From JANRLJ01 sp033762735 (GTDB taxonomy: Bacteria > Chloroflexota > Anaerolineae > Aggregatilineales > Phototrophicaceae): a DNA stretch of 64,000 bases. Shown here one piece after another: positions 40,740 to 49,788 of the stretch. The notes under the pieces are model-generated. The model was given only the letters and a program-made list of their open reading frames with translations, searched no databases and was not told the DNA's origin. The position numbers were made by a program, and so were the translations under genes. Numbering within the stretch: the stretch's first letter is position 1; each line of letters begins with the position of its first letter. The DNA lies in NCBI GenBank assembly GCA_033762735.1, contig JANRLJ010000040.1, forward strand, positions 124,001 through 188,000. The letters are read 5' to 3'.

Positions 40740-41623
40740 CGCTTCGGCAGCAACCGCAGCCCCAACCGCGAGGCGATGAACACCAGACTGAACATGGCGG
40801 TCGAGGTCAGCACAATCGTCGGCCCGGTCGCCAGATTCAGCCAGAATGAGAAGTAGATTCCCACCACCCCACTCGCCATCCCAATCACCGCGGCCAGTAC
40901 CATCATCCAGTGAAAGCGGCTGGTCAGAATGCGGGCGGTGGCTGCGGGTGTGATGAGCATCGCCAGCGTCATCGTCACGCCGATAATTTGCAGGCTGGCG
41001 ACAATCGTTACGGCAATCAGAATCAGCAGCAGCATCCGCAGCGTTTCGGTCGGGAGTTTGAGCGTTTGCCCCAGGCCAGGGTCGAAGCTGACGACCAGCA
41101 AATCCTTATAAAACACGAGAATCACGCCGACGACGAACACGCCACACGCCAGCATAATGGCGATGTCGCTGTCGCGGATGCCGAGAATGTCCCCGAACAG
41201 AATATGCGTCAGATCACGGTTGTAACCGTCGGGATTGCTGCTGATGATGGCAATGCCGAGCGCGAACATCGTGACGAAAACCACGCCAATCGCCGTATCT
41301 TCTTTCAGGCGGTCGTCGCGCGTCAGCCATCCAATGACGACCGCCGAGATCACCCCTGCGATTAACCCGCCAAGAAACAGCCGGGTATTTTCCTCTAATC
41401 CGACCAGCAGCGGGATTCCGGCCACGCTGCCTGTGAAGACATAGGCCGCCGCCACACCCGGCAGAATCGAATGTGCCAGCGCGTCGCCGAAAAACGACAT
41501 GCCGCGCACGACCACAAAGCAGCCGACAATGCCGCTGACCGCACTGACCAGCACCGCCGCCAGCAGCGCATTCTGGAGAAATTCGCGCTGCTGCACGACC
41601 GACAGAAATTCACTGATGTTCAT
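40736..41623 (-). CDS. znuB: ABC-3 family metal (Zn/Mn) transporter permease
   Basis: A 295-residue permease with eight or nine membrane helices. The opening FLQNALLAAVLVSAVSGIVGCFVVVRGMSFFGDALAHSILPG is the hallmark of ZnuB/MntB/TroC permeases, and MTLAMLITPAATA is the conserved coupling segment. It pairs with the ATPase gene 23 bases upstream in the same leftward operon. Zinc or manganese cannot be told apart from the sequence, so the symbol is provisional. Confidence 0.87.
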   Translation of the reverse strand: MNISEFLSVVQQREFLQNALLAAVLVSAVSGIVGCFVVVRGMSFFGDALAHSILPGVAAAYVFTGSVAGIPLLVGLEENTRLFLGGLIAGVISAVVIGWLTRDDRLKEDTAIGVVFVTMFALGIAIISSNPDGYNRDLTHILFGDILGIRDSDIAIMLACGVFVVGVILVFYKDLLVVSFDPGLGQTLKLPTETLRMLLLILIAVTIVASLQIIGVTMTLAMLITPAATARILTSRFHWMMVLAAVIGMASGVVGIYFSFWLNLATGPTIVLTSTAMFSLVFIASRLGLRLLPKR

Positions 41624-41646
41624 TATTGTTGGCTCAATCAGCTTTT

Positions 41647-42468
41647 TCAGGGACAGCCGTGTTCATCGGCGATCACGACGGTCTGTGTCCCCTGCTGGAA
41701 GACGCCAATCCGTCCACCGTAGGCTTCCTGCAACAGATCAGGCTGGAACACGGCTTCCGGCATCCCATAAGCAACCACATGACGGCGCAGCAGCAGCAGG
41801 CGGTCGAATCGGGTGGCGGCCATGTTAAGGTCGTGGGTAGCAAGCAGCATCGTGATTCCCGCTGCTTGCAGCAGATCGAGCGTTTCCATGATTTCGTGTT
41901 CTGCCGCGGCGTCTACCCCGCTGAATGGTTCATCCAAGAGCAGTACGTTGGTCTCCTGTGCCAGCGCCCGCGCGATGAAAACGCGCCGCTTCTGTCCGCC
42001 GCTCAACTGCCCGATCTGACGATTGCGGAATGGCATCAGGCCGACTTTCGAGAGCGCTTCCTGCACCCCCTGATGATCGTCCCGCGACGGCCCCAGAATG
42101 CGGCGGATTTTGCGCGTCCGCCCCATCATCACGGCATCGTAAACGGTTGCCGGGAATGACCAATCCACCGCCTCGTGCTGTGGCACATAGCCCACGAGGT
42201 TATGGCTGGTGCGGCAGTCCTGCCCATGAATCGAAATGCTGCCGCTGTTGAACGGAAGCAAGCCCACAATCGCCTTAAACAGTGTACTTTTGCCTGCCCC
42301 GTTAGGGCCAATGACCGCCACACGCTCCCCGACCAGGACATTGAACGAAACCTGTTCGACCGCCGGGCGCATCCCGGCATAGCCCGCTGAAAGATTTTGC
42401 ACAGACAGGGCGATCTCACCCGGCAGCGCATCAGCTTCCGGCAGTGTTATAGGCGCGACCTGTAGCAT
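41647..42468 (-). CDS. znuC: ABC metal transporter ATP-binding protein
   Basis: A 273-residue ABC ATPase. Walker A GPNGAGKST, Q-loop in GYVPQHEAVDW, signature LSGGQKRR, Walker B NVLLLDEPFSGVD and the switch His in LLATHDL are all intact. GYVPQHEAVDWSFPATVYDAVMMGR is typical of the zinc/manganese group. The usual substrate-binding lipoprotein (ZnuA/MntA) is absent on either side. A TTGACA -35 lies upstream on the minus strand. Confidence 0.88.
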   Translation of the reverse strand: MLQVAPITLPEADALPGEIALSVQNLSAGYAGMRPAVEQVSFNVLVGERVAVIGPNGAGKSTLFKAIVGLLPFNSGSISIHGQDCRTSHNLVGYVPQHEAVDWSFPATVYDAVMMGRTRKIRRILGPSRDDHQGVQEALSKVGLMPFRNRQIGQLSGGQKRRVFIARALAQETNVLLLDEPFSGVDAAAEHEIMETLDLLQAAGITMLLATHDLNMAATRFDRLLLLRRHVVAYGMPEAVFQPDLLQEAYGGRIGVFQQGTQTVVIADEHGCP

Positions 42469-42488
42469 TTTCTCGCTTTTCTTTGATA

Positions 42489-42531
42489 CATGATCTCATT
42501 TAAATCTGGCATGATGGACGCACCTTGTCAA
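42489..42531 (-). promoter_or_regulatory. Promoter/operator region of the metal ABC operon
   Basis: On the minus strand a perfect TTGACA (complement of 42526-42531) lies 57 bases from the znuC start, with a weak -10 candidate CAGATT 17 bases on. Two copies of CATGAT, 21 bases apart on the plus strand (42489-42494 and 42510-42515), flank an AT-rich ATTTAAAT and could be a metal-regulator site. Confidence 0.35.
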
Positions 42532-42593
42532 GTGTTGCTTTTCTTTAACGACCACTCCGCCATCCGAATGACGTGCGAAGTGCAGAATGCTTA

Positions 42594-42599
42594 TACAAT
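42594..42599 (+). promoter_or_regulatory. Candidate -10 box of the secreted protease gene
   Basis: TACAAT (five of six) about 57 bases before the ATG; the -35 region is weak. Confidence 0.35.
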
Positions 42600-42655
42600 A
42601 GAGGGAGTTTTGTACAGCAGCCTGACGCAGATGGTCATGAACTTAGGAAGGGATG

Positions 42656-44656
42656 ATGAAACGTATTGCTTGCCTCGCCATTACCCTGGTTTGCCTGTTG
42701 ATGCTTTCTGGAACCGCCGCCGCCCAGAATGGCGTTCTCGAAGACACCGAAATCGAGCAGATCGCGCAGAGTGTCGTGCTGATCGGCAACATCCAGAACG
42801 GTGATTTCGTCTCCGGCGGCAGCGGCACGATTGTCGACTCCACCGGCGTGATTTTCACCAATCGCCATGTGATCGAAGATGCCGATGATCTGGCGATTTT
42901 CATGCTGGAAGACATCAACCAGCGTCCCGAACTGCGCTACTTTGCCACACCAATTGAAGTCAGCCGCGATCTCGATTTTGCCGTACTGCAGATCGACCGT
43001 GATGAAGATGGGGATAACATCGATCCAGACGATCTGACCCTGCCTGCTATTACCAATTTCGGCACGGATGTCTCTCGCGGGGATGACATCTATGCCTTCG
43101 GTTATCCCGCCATCGGGGATGCCCTGCTGGTGGTCACACGCGGTTCGATCACCACGATTGAAAGCGGGCGCGTCAGTGGTGAACAGGTGCATATCCGTTA
43201 CCAGACCGACGCCATCATCGCGCCCGGCAACAGCGGCGGGCTGATGGTCAACGGCGACGGTCAGTTCATCGGCATCCCCACCCTCGTCACCTCCGACGAA
43301 ACGACCGGAACGCAACTCGGCGGTGTAATCCCCATCCAGGCCGTCCTTGCCAGCTTTGATCTCAGCGCCGTCAGCGGGCAGACGACCCAGCGCGACGAGC
43401 CGGAACAAACCACGCAGGGCGATCAGGCGTTGAGCATCGCCATCACGCGCATTGAGCATAACGTCAGCCTCGAAGGCCAGTCCGGGCTAGGGATGCAGAT
43501 TTATACGGAAATCGAGGCGGTCGGGTATGAAGACCAGGATTTGCGGGCAGCGGTCTTCTTCTACTTTGAGGACGGCACACCCATTTCGGGCGAAAACGCG
43601 GTCGAGGATAACCAGACACCGGACGGCAGCCTGACTTTGCAGGACGTGCTCACGCCCGACAGCGACGAGTGGACGACGGAATACTGGTTCTGGGTGCCCT
43701 ATGACAGCTTCCCCGGCGGTCTTTCCGGTGATGTGGATGCCTTTGTAAATGCTGAAATCGGGCTGGACGGCGAAAACTTCACCGCGTTCAGCAGCAATGA
43801 AGCCTTTGTACTCAATTATGAGGGCGGCGAAACCACTCGCCAGGAAGAAAGCGATCCCCCGCGTCAACAGGCCGCCGCTGGCGGTGTGCAGGTGGAATGC
43901 AGTAACGCTGACCTGGGCTTTGACAACGGCGTTGAAATCGTCGTGCTGGATATGCCGGAAGACGCAACCTACACGGCCACGGTCGTCGGTATTGATGGCT
44001 TCGACCCCGTGCTGGCCTACCTTGACGAGGACGGCGATGCGGTTTGCTCCGACGACAGCGAAGACGCGGCTGAGTATGCCGCTGACCTGCCAACCGCTGA
44101 AAATGTGAATGAAGCGGAAGTCAGTTCGCAGCTCGAATTCTCGCAGGAAAGCGGTCGCAGCCGCGCCAACGTCTCCCTGATTGTGGGCGGCTACAACAAC
44201 ATGGAAGGCGAATTCATCGTCATTGTGGAAGGGGCAGATATTTCCCGCGACGACGACCCCGGCGATCCATTTGCCGTGCGCGTCACGCCAGGGATGGTCG
44301 AGGCGGGCGTCCCACTGACAATCTATATGCTGGCGGAGAACAACGACCTTGACCCCTATCTGTATCTCTACGACAACGACGAAGACGTGGTAGAGGACAA
44401 TCGCGGCGATGATATTTACTGCGACGATGCCGGGAGCGAACGGTGCTGGGGACAGTCCGACGAACTCAACCGCAGTGCGGTCAGCGGCAGTGGTTCGGCC
44501 ATCCGTCCCGGCAACCTTGATGCGATGCTGACCATTCCGCTGCAAGATTTTGAGGTCGATGCTGACGACGAGTCCTATCTGTTCTTCATGATGACCAGCT
44601 ACGAACAGCAGTCGTTCGACGATTACGTACTGGTGTTCCACCTGGGCACAAGCTAA
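42656..44656 (+). CDS. Secreted trypsin-like serine protease with C-terminal beta domains
   Basis: A 666-residue exported protease. A signal peptide (1-24) precedes an S1/HtrA-type domain with His71 in FTNRHVIED, Asp107 in DLDFAVLQID and Ser193 in APGNSGGLMV. No PDZ domain follows. The rest (from about residue 230) is an acidic, calcium-style series of beta domains, among them a PPC-like unit beginning VECSNADLGFDNG and another with VRVTPGMVEAGVPLTIYM. Two Cys pairs (YCDDAGSERC and near VCSDD) may form disulfides. SD AGGAAGG favours the second of two adjacent ATGs. Confidence 0.87.
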   Translation: MKRIACLAITLVCLLMLSGTAAAQNGVLEDTEIEQIAQSVVLIGNIQNGDFVSGGSGTIVDSTGVIFTNRHVIEDADDLAIFMLEDINQRPELRYFATPIEVSRDLDFAVLQIDRDEDGDNIDPDDLTLPAITNFGTDVSRGDDIYAFGYPAIGDALLVVTRGSITTIESGRVSGEQVHIRYQTDAIIAPGNSGGLMVNGDGQFIGIPTLVTSDETTGTQLGGVIPIQAVLASFDLSAVSGQTTQRDEPEQTTQGDQALSIAITRIEHNVSLEGQSGLGMQIYTEIEAVGYEDQDLRAAVFFYFEDGTPISGENAVEDNQTPDGSLTLQDVLTPDSDEWTTEYWFWVPYDSFPGGLSGDVDAFVNAEIGLDGENFTAFSSNEAFVLNYEGGETTRQEESDPPRQQAAAGGVQVECSNADLGFDNGVEIVVLDMPEDATYTATVVGIDGFDPVLAYLDEDGDAVCSDDSEDAAEYAADLPTAENVNEAEVSSQLEFSQESGRSRANVSLIVGGYNNMEGEFIVIVEGADISRDDDPGDPFAVRVTPGMVEAGVPLTIYMLAENNDLDPYLYLYDNDEDVVEDNRGDDIYCDDAGSERCWGQSDELNRSAVSGSGSAIRPGNLDAMLTIPLQDFEVDADDESYLFFMMTSYEQQSFDDYVLVFHLGTS

Positions 44657-44686
44657 AGCAGCCAAATTCAACCCGTGCGTTTGTAG

Positions 44687-44740
44687 GGACACGGCATGCC
44701 GTGTCCTTTCAATGCAGGGACGGCGTGGCAAGTCGTCCCT
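44687..44740. repeat. Palindromic intergenic repeat elements
   Basis: A perfect 20-base palindrome at 44687-44706 (GGACACGGCA and its complement), introduced by TTTGTAGG, is followed by a second hairpin, AGGGACG (44716-44722) with CGTCCCT (44734-44740). They lie between the protease gene and the ffh promoter. They resemble the GTAGGGG-type elements found elsewhere in the window and may serve as terminators. Confidence 0.6.
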
Positions 44741-44786
44741 CTCAATCCGCTCCCTATCCGTTATGACGGTGAGGGTTCTTCTCATC

Positions 44787-44815
44787 TTGACGTGCCGCCC
44801 CCCCTCTACTACAAT
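44787..44815 (+). promoter_or_regulatory. Promoter of the ffh-rpsP-khpA-rimM operon
   Basis: -35 TTGACG (44787-44792, five of six), 17-base spacer, -10 TACAAT (44810-44815, five of six). The leader before the ffh ATG would be about 26 bases. Confidence 0.65.
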
Positions 44816-44847
44816 TCTCCAGCTATCGTAAGGGTAACTCACACCTG

Positions 44848-46182
44848 ATGTTCGAGACACTAAGCCAACGTCTACAGGATGTTTTTGATCGCCTCGGTCG
44901 CAGCGGTAAGCTGACCGAAGCGGATGTCAACACCGCCATGCGCGAGGTGCGTATGGCGCTGCTTGAGGCCGATGTGGCGCTGCCGGTGGTCAAGGATTTC
45001 GTCAACCGGGTGAAGGAACGCTCGGTCGGTGCGGAAGTCCATAAAAGCCTGCGACCCGGCCAGCAGGTGATTAAGATCGTCCATGAGGAACTGATCGAAA
45101 CCCTGGGCGATGCGGGACGCCTGAGCTTTACCGGGAGCCAGAAGCCGCATGTGATTATGCTGGTCGGGTTGCAGGGGTCGGGCAAAACGACCACCGCCGC
45201 TAAACTGGCGATTCAACTGCGGCGTGATGGTCGTCAGCCCTTTTTCATCGCAGCGGATACCTACCGTCCGGCAGCCGTCGATCAGCTCAAGACACTCGCC
45301 AAACAGTCCAACGTGCCGATCTATGAAGAGGGCGTCAGCGCCAAACCGCCGGATATTGTCTCGCGTGGTCTGAAAGCGGCGAAGGATGCGAACGCAGCGG
45401 TCGTGATTATCGACACGGCGGGTCGTTTGCAGATCGACGAAACGCTGATGAGCGAGCTTGAGGAAATCAAGCGCCGTTCCAACCCGGTCGAAGTGCTGCT
45501 GGTGGCAGATGCGATGACCGGGCAGGAAGCTGTCAACATTGCACAGGGGTTCAATACCCGCGTCGGTCTTACCGGGCTGATCCTAACCAAGATCGACGGT
45601 GATGCGCGTGGTGGTGCGGCGCTCTCCATGCGCGCGGTTACGGGCGTACCGATCAAGTTCCTGGGTACGAGCGAAAAGCTGGACGGCTTCGAGGTCTTTC
45701 ACCCTGACCGTCTGGTAGATCGCATTCTGGGCATGGGCGATGTGATGTCGCTCATCGAAAAGGCCGAGCAGAGCTTCGATGAAGCCGAGGCCATGCGCCT
45801 GCAAAAGAAGCTGATGGAGAATCAGTTCACGCTGCAGGACTTCCTGGAGCAGTTGCAGAAGATTCGCAAGATGGGGCCGATCAGCCAGATTATGGGCATG
45901 ATCCCCGGTATGGATCGGATGCGGATGCAGGGTCAGATTGACCAGCAGGACGTAGAAAAGCGGATCAAGCGCGTCGAGGCCATCATCAATTCGATGACGC
46001 CCGCCGAGCGCAATAACCCGAAAAAGCTGAACGCCAGCCGCAAAAAGCGTATTGCTTCGGGCAGCGGTGTCGAAGTGCGGGACGTCAACGAAGTATTGAA
46101 GCAGTTCCAGCAGATGCAGACGTTGATGAGCCAGTTTCGTAAGGGGAAATTCCCCAAAATTCCCGGTCTTCCGGGCATGTAA
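44848..46182 (+). CDS. ffh: Signal recognition particle protein Ffh (SRP54)
   Basis: A 444-residue SRP GTPase. N domain (1-90); G domain with GLQGSGKTTTAAKLA, DTYRPAAVDQL, IIDTAGRLQID, the TKIDGDARGG motif and FLGTSEKLDGFE. The M domain (about 300-444) contains MGPISQIMGMIPGM, the Met-rich finger and an RNA-binding SxxR-like SRKKRIASGSG. It directs ribosomes making membrane proteins to FtsY. First gene of a four-gene operon. Confidence 0.98.
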   Translation: MFETLSQRLQDVFDRLGRSGKLTEADVNTAMREVRMALLEADVALPVVKDFVNRVKERSVGAEVHKSLRPGQQVIKIVHEELIETLGDAGRLSFTGSQKPHVIMLVGLQGSGKTTTAAKLAIQLRRDGRQPFFIAADTYRPAAVDQLKTLAKQSNVPIYEEGVSAKPPDIVSRGLKAAKDANAAVVIIDTAGRLQIDETLMSELEEIKRRSNPVEVLLVADAMTGQEAVNIAQGFNTRVGLTGLILTKIDGDARGGAALSMRAVTGVPIKFLGTSEKLDGFEVFHPDRLVDRILGMGDVMSLIEKAEQSFDEAEAMRLQKKLMENQFTLQDFLEQLQKIRKMGPISQIMGMIPGMDRMRMQGQIDQQDVEKRIKRVEAIINSMTPAERNNPKKLNASRKKRIASGSGVEVRDVNEVLKQFQQMQTLMSQFRKGKFPKIPGLPGM

Positions 46183-46220
46183 CGTTCATAACAGAACCCA
46201 GAATCAGGAGAAATTCATTC

Positions 46221-46619
46221 ATGCTTCGTATTCGTCTTCGCCGTATGGGGCTGAAGCGTCAGCCTTCTTATCGTATCGTCATCACCGACCAGCGCAATTC
46301 GCGTGACAGCGCGTATCTGGAAGTGATCGGCCACCACAACCCCCGCACCCGCCCCAGCACCGATGTGGTGGATGAAGCCCGCGCCCTGCACTGGCTGAGC
46401 GTTGGCGCACAGCCCACCGAGGCGGTCCGGAAGCTGATGGATCGCACGGGCACCTGGGCACGTTTTGAACGTCTGCGCAAGGGTGAACCGATGGAAGCGC
46501 TGATCGCGGAAGCCGCTGCTGCCGCTGCGAATGCCGCGCCCGTCAGCCCGCGCACACGCTATCCGTCCCCCGCCGCGGGGCAGGGTCGCAAGGCCACCAC
46601 AACCGAGGCGGAAGCGTAA
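46221..46619 (+). CDS. rpsP: Ribosomal protein bS16
   Basis: A 132-residue small-subunit protein. The core MLRIRLRRMGLKRQPSYRIV followed by DSRDSAYLEVIGHHNPRT and the WLSVGAQPTEAVRKLM helix is standard. The C-terminal 45 residues are an Ala/Thr-rich extension beyond the usual 80-90 residues. SD AGGAG sits 11 bases before the ATG. The order ffh-rpsP-khpA-rimM is widely conserved. Confidence 0.97.
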   Translation: MLRIRLRRMGLKRQPSYRIVITDQRNSRDSAYLEVIGHHNPRTRPSTDVVDEARALHWLSVGAQPTEAVRKLMDRTGTWARFERLRKGEPMEALIAEAAAAAANAAPVSPRTRYPSPAAGQGRKATTTEAEA

Positions 46620-46637
46620 AGCGCTTTCGACATTCCT

Positions 46638-46871
46638 ATGATGGAAAAAGAGCTGGTCGAATACATCGCGCAAAACCTGGTGAACGACCCGTCGCAGGTG
46701 GAGGTACGTTCCCGCAAAACGTCCTCCGCCATCATTCTGGAACTGCATGTCGCGCGCAGTGATATGGGGCGTGTGATTGGCAGGAATGGGCGCGTCGCCA
46801 ATGCCGCTCGTTCTTTGCTGCGTGTCATCGCCGCCCAGAAGAACACCCGCATCAATCTCGAAATTGATTGA
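46638..46871 (+). CDS. khpA: KH-domain RNA-binding protein KhpA
   Basis: A 77-residue single KH domain. The nucleic-acid-binding GxxG loop is GRNG within DMGRVIGRNGRVANAARSLL. The protein usually pairs with KhpB and binds small RNAs and mRNAs. Genes for it nearly always lie between rpsP and rimM, as here. Confidence 0.95.
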   Translation: MMEKELVEYIAQNLVNDPSQVEVRSRKTSSAIILELHVARSDMGRVIGRNGRVANAARSLLRVIAAQKNTRINLEID

Positions 46872-46884
46872 GCGACCCCATCGC

Positions 46885-47433
46885 ATGAGTTCGGCGCGTT
46901 CCAGAAACACCCCACCCCCCTATCTGCTGCTGGGCGAGATCCTGCGACCACACGGGATTCGGGGGGAACTCCGTGTGAAGATGCTGACGGATTATCCGGA
47001 ACGGATAGCCGGCCTGAAGGCCGTGTTTCTGGGCACCAGCCCGGAAGATCGCGACATCACGTCCCATGCCGTCGAGCATATGCGGATGCACCAGGACTAC
47101 GGGCTGCTCAAGCTGCACGGCGTGGATGATCGTAACGAGGCCGAACTGCTCCGCAGCCTGTTGGTCATGGTCAGGATTGAAGACGCCGTACCGCTGGAAG
47201 ACGACGAAATCTACCTGTTTCAGTTGATCGGCCTTGAAGTGCGCACTGCCGATGGCGCGGTATTCGGCGAAATCACGGACGTGCTGGAAACCGGCGCGAA
47301 TGACGTCTATGTCATCGCCAGCCGCGAACATGGCGAAGTACTGCTGCCCGTCATCCCCGACACCATCGTGGAAACAAATGTAGACGAGGGCTTTGTCACC
47401 GTCAATATTCCTGAAGGCCTGCTGCCTTCCTGA
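46885..47433 (+). CDS. rimM: Ribosome maturation factor RimM
   Basis: A 182-residue protein that helps assemble the 30S head and binds uS19. It has the N-terminal barrel LLLGEILRPHGIRGELRVKML and the C-terminal PRC-barrel IYLFQLIGLEVRT...GEITDVLETGANDVYVI ending VLLPVIPDTIVE. The ATG at 46885 gives a family-like length; an open frame reaching back to 46777 overlaps khpA. No clear SD, consistent with translational coupling 13 bases after khpA. Confidence 0.95.
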   Translation: MSSARSRNTPPPYLLLGEILRPHGIRGELRVKMLTDYPERIAGLKAVFLGTSPEDRDITSHAVEHMRMHQDYGLLKLHGVDDRNEAELLRSLLVMVRIEDAVPLEDDEIYLFQLIGLEVRTADGAVFGEITDVLETGANDVYVIASREHGEVLLPVIPDTIVETNVDEGFVTVNIPEGLLPS

Positions 47434-47476
47434 AACGGCTTCCCCGCTTTCTCAATACTTTACCTCGCTTTCGTGC

Positions 47477-47506
47477 TTGACAAGCCAATTGCTCACTTGT
47501 TATGCT
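47477..47506 (+). promoter_or_regulatory. Promoter of dprA
   Basis: -35 TTGACA (47477-47482, perfect) and -10 TATGCT (47501-47506, four of six) with an 18-base spacer. The leader to the TTG start would be about 33 bases. Confidence 0.5.
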
Positions 47507-47545
47507 GAATTTACGCGGGGTTTCCTATATTGAGACTTTATCTTC

Positions 47546-48640
47546 TTGAGCGATCATCCCTACTGGCTGGGTTTTAGCCTCGTCCCCAACATCGGCCCAA
47601 AACGCCTTCTACGACTGCTCCAGACCTTCGGTGATCTGAAGACCGCCTGGAACGCGACCGAGCAAGACCTGGCCTATGCCGGTCTGGATGAAACGCTGAT
47701 TCACAATATTCAGCAGACACGCCGAAAGCTCGATCTGGATGCCGAACTGGGGAAGATTCAGCGCTGGAAAGCCCGCTTGCTGACCCTGTTCGATGAAGAA
47801 TATCCGCCCCTTCTTAAGCAGGTGGATGATGCGCCCCCTGTCCTATATATCCGGGGAAAACTCCTTCCGTCAGATCAACTAGCGCTCGGCATCGTCGGCA
47901 CACGCAAGGCCACTCAGTATGGCAAGGACGTGGCGCAGGATTTGTCCCGTCGGCTCGCACAGCACGACGTCACCATCGTCAGTGGACTGGCGCAGGGCAT
48001 TGACAGTGCAGCCCATCAGGGCGCGATCAACGGCGGTGGGCGCACGATTGCCGTTCTTGGGTGTGGCGTGGACATCATCTACCCGCGTGAACATCGCGAA
48101 CTCGCCCTGCAAATTATCGAACACGGCGCCATCGTCAGCGAATTCCCGATAGGGATGCAGCCGATTGCCAACAACTTTCCCAGGCGCAACCGTACCTTAA
48201 GTGGGATGACACTGGGCGTACTGGTGGTGGAAGCCCCGGAAGGCAGCGGTGCTCTGATTACGGCCTCGACCGCCGCCGAACAGGGACGGGAGGTTTTCGC
48301 TGTACCGGGCAACATCTACAGTCCGATGAGCCGGGGGACAAATCATCTCATCCAGGACGGCGCGAAACTGGTGAGCCGGGTGGAAGATATTCTGGATGAG
48401 CTGCAAGTGACCTATGCGCAGCAGCAAACGCGAACACAAACCGCCGAGGTTGTGCCGGATAACCCAACCGAAGCCCTGCTGCTGGAATATCTGCAAGCCG
48501 ACCCGATTCATGTCGATGATCTGGCTCGTCTTTGCAAGCTGCCTATCACGGATGTGACCAGTACGCTGACCATCCTGGAACTGAAAGGCCTTGCACAAAA
48601 TGTAGGTCTCATGCAATATAGCCGAACTTTTGACCCGTAA
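47546..48640 (+). CDS. dprA: DNA-processing protein DprA
   Basis: A 364-residue Rossmann-fold protein that loads RecA on incoming single-stranded DNA during transformation. N-terminal helix-hairpin region FSLVPNIGPKRLLRLLQ, then GTRKATQYG, SGLAQGIDSAAHQGAI, AVLGCGVDIIYPREH, NFPRRNRTLSG and EQGREVFAVPG. The C-terminal winged-helix part (LLEYLQADPIHVDDLARLC) is complete. The start is TTG and has no strong SD; upstream in-frame sequence offers nothing better. Confidence 0.95.
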   Translation: MSDHPYWLGFSLVPNIGPKRLLRLLQTFGDLKTAWNATEQDLAYAGLDETLIHNIQQTRRKLDLDAELGKIQRWKARLLTLFDEEYPPLLKQVDDAPPVLYIRGKLLPSDQLALGIVGTRKATQYGKDVAQDLSRRLAQHDVTIVSGLAQGIDSAAHQGAINGGGRTIAVLGCGVDIIYPREHRELALQIIEHGAIVSEFPIGMQPIANNFPRRNRTLSGMTLGVLVVEAPEGSGALITASTAAEQGREVFAVPGNIYSPMSRGTNHLIQDGAKLVSRVEDILDELQVTYAQQQTRTQTAEVVPDNPTEALLLEYLQADPIHVDDLARLCKLPITDVTSTLTILELKGLAQNVGLMQYSRTFDP

Positions 48641-48689
48641 CCCTCTAAAGAATGCACTTACAGGGCATATCAGCTAAGAGGCCGCTTTG

Positions 48690-49772
48690 ATGGATAACTA
48701 CGTCGCGTTAATTATGGCAGGGGGCGGGGGTACACGCCTGTGGCCGATGAGCCGCAAGGACAAGCCCAAGCAGCTTTTGCCTTTGATCGAAGAACACTCA
48801 ATGTTCCGCACCACAGTGGAACGGCTGCATCCGCTGTTCACGCCGCAGCAGATTTATGTTGTGACTGGCCCCCAATACGTGGAGGACATGAAGGCGGAAG
48901 CGCCGGAAATCCCGGTGGAGAACTTTATCGTCGAACCTTATGGACGGAACAGCGGCCCCGCGGTGGCGCTGGCGATGCGCATCATTCATGAGCGCCAGCC
49001 CAATGCGGTCGTCGCGATGCTCAGTGTCGATCATCATATCGCCCGCAAAGACGAATTCCGCGCTGTGCTGGCCTCCGCCTATGAGGTAGCGATGCAGGAT
49101 TACACCGTTATCCTGGGTATCTCGCCGTCGTTCCCTTCAACCGGATTCGGGTATGTTCGCCAGGGGGAAAAGCTCGGTCATTTCGGCGGGCATGAGGCCT
49201 ACATCGCACGCGGCTTCACGGAAAAACCCAATCTGGTCAAGGCAACCGAATTTCTGCTGTCGGGCGAATATACCTGGAATTCGGGCATGTTCATCTGGAA
49301 GTCGTCTCTGGCGGTGGGCGAATTCAAGCGCCAGCAGCCTGCCATGACCGCGCTGCTGGATCGGCTTCGACCGACGCTGAACACCCCACAGTATCAGGAC
49401 ACGCTGGACGACATCTGGGAGCACTTTCCCAAAATCTCGATTGACTACGCCATTATGGAAGGTGTAGAGAAGATGGCGGTGATCCCGGTTGATTTTGGCT
49501 GGAGCGATGTGGGCACCTGGTCATCGCTGTTTGATGTGCTCGATCTGGACGAAGCGGGCAACGCCTTTAAGGGGCAGTCGCCCGATCAGATCGTGCTGGA
49601 CACCAAAAACACACTGGTCTTCAGTGACCGCCTGGTTGCCACCATCGGCGTTGAAGACATCATCGTGGTGGATACGCCCGACGCAATTCTCATCTGCCAC
49701 AAGTCCCGTTCTCAGGATGTGCGCGAAATTGTCAACGCCTTACAATCCCGAAAGAAACACGATTATCTGTAG
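48690..49772 (+). CDS. manC: Mannose-1-phosphate guanylyltransferase
   Basis: A 360-residue nucleotidyltransferase making GDP-mannose from mannose 1-phosphate and GTP. Landmarks are LIMAGGGGTRLWPMSRKDKPK, MLSVDHHI, RGFTEKPN, TWNSGMFIWK and VDFGWSDVGTW. It is the single-domain type without the C-terminal phosphomannose isomerase. The product would feed surface polysaccharide synthesis. The adjacent ATG at 48690 is preferred to a TTG at 48687; AGAGG lies nine bases upstream. Confidence 0.93.
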   Translation: MDNYVALIMAGGGGTRLWPMSRKDKPKQLLPLIEEHSMFRTTVERLHPLFTPQQIYVVTGPQYVEDMKAEAPEIPVENFIVEPYGRNSGPAVALAMRIIHERQPNAVVAMLSVDHHIARKDEFRAVLASAYEVAMQDYTVILGISPSFPSTGFGYVRQGEKLGHFGGHEAYIARGFTEKPNLVKATEFLLSGEYTWNSGMFIWKSSLAVGEFKRQQPAMTALLDRLRPTLNTPQYQDTLDDIWEHFPKISIDYAIMEGVEKMAVIPVDFGWSDVGTWSSLFDVLDLDEAGNAFKGQSPDQIVLDTKNTLVFSDRLVATIGVEDIIVVDTPDAILICHKSRSQDVREIVNALQSRKKHDYL

Positions 49773-49788
49773 TAGGTCAGGTTAACGC

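Noticed and set aside
43487..44860. 457-codon minus-strand frame opposite the protease
   Set aside because: It runs through the palindromic repeats and the ffh promoter and has no recognisable domain.
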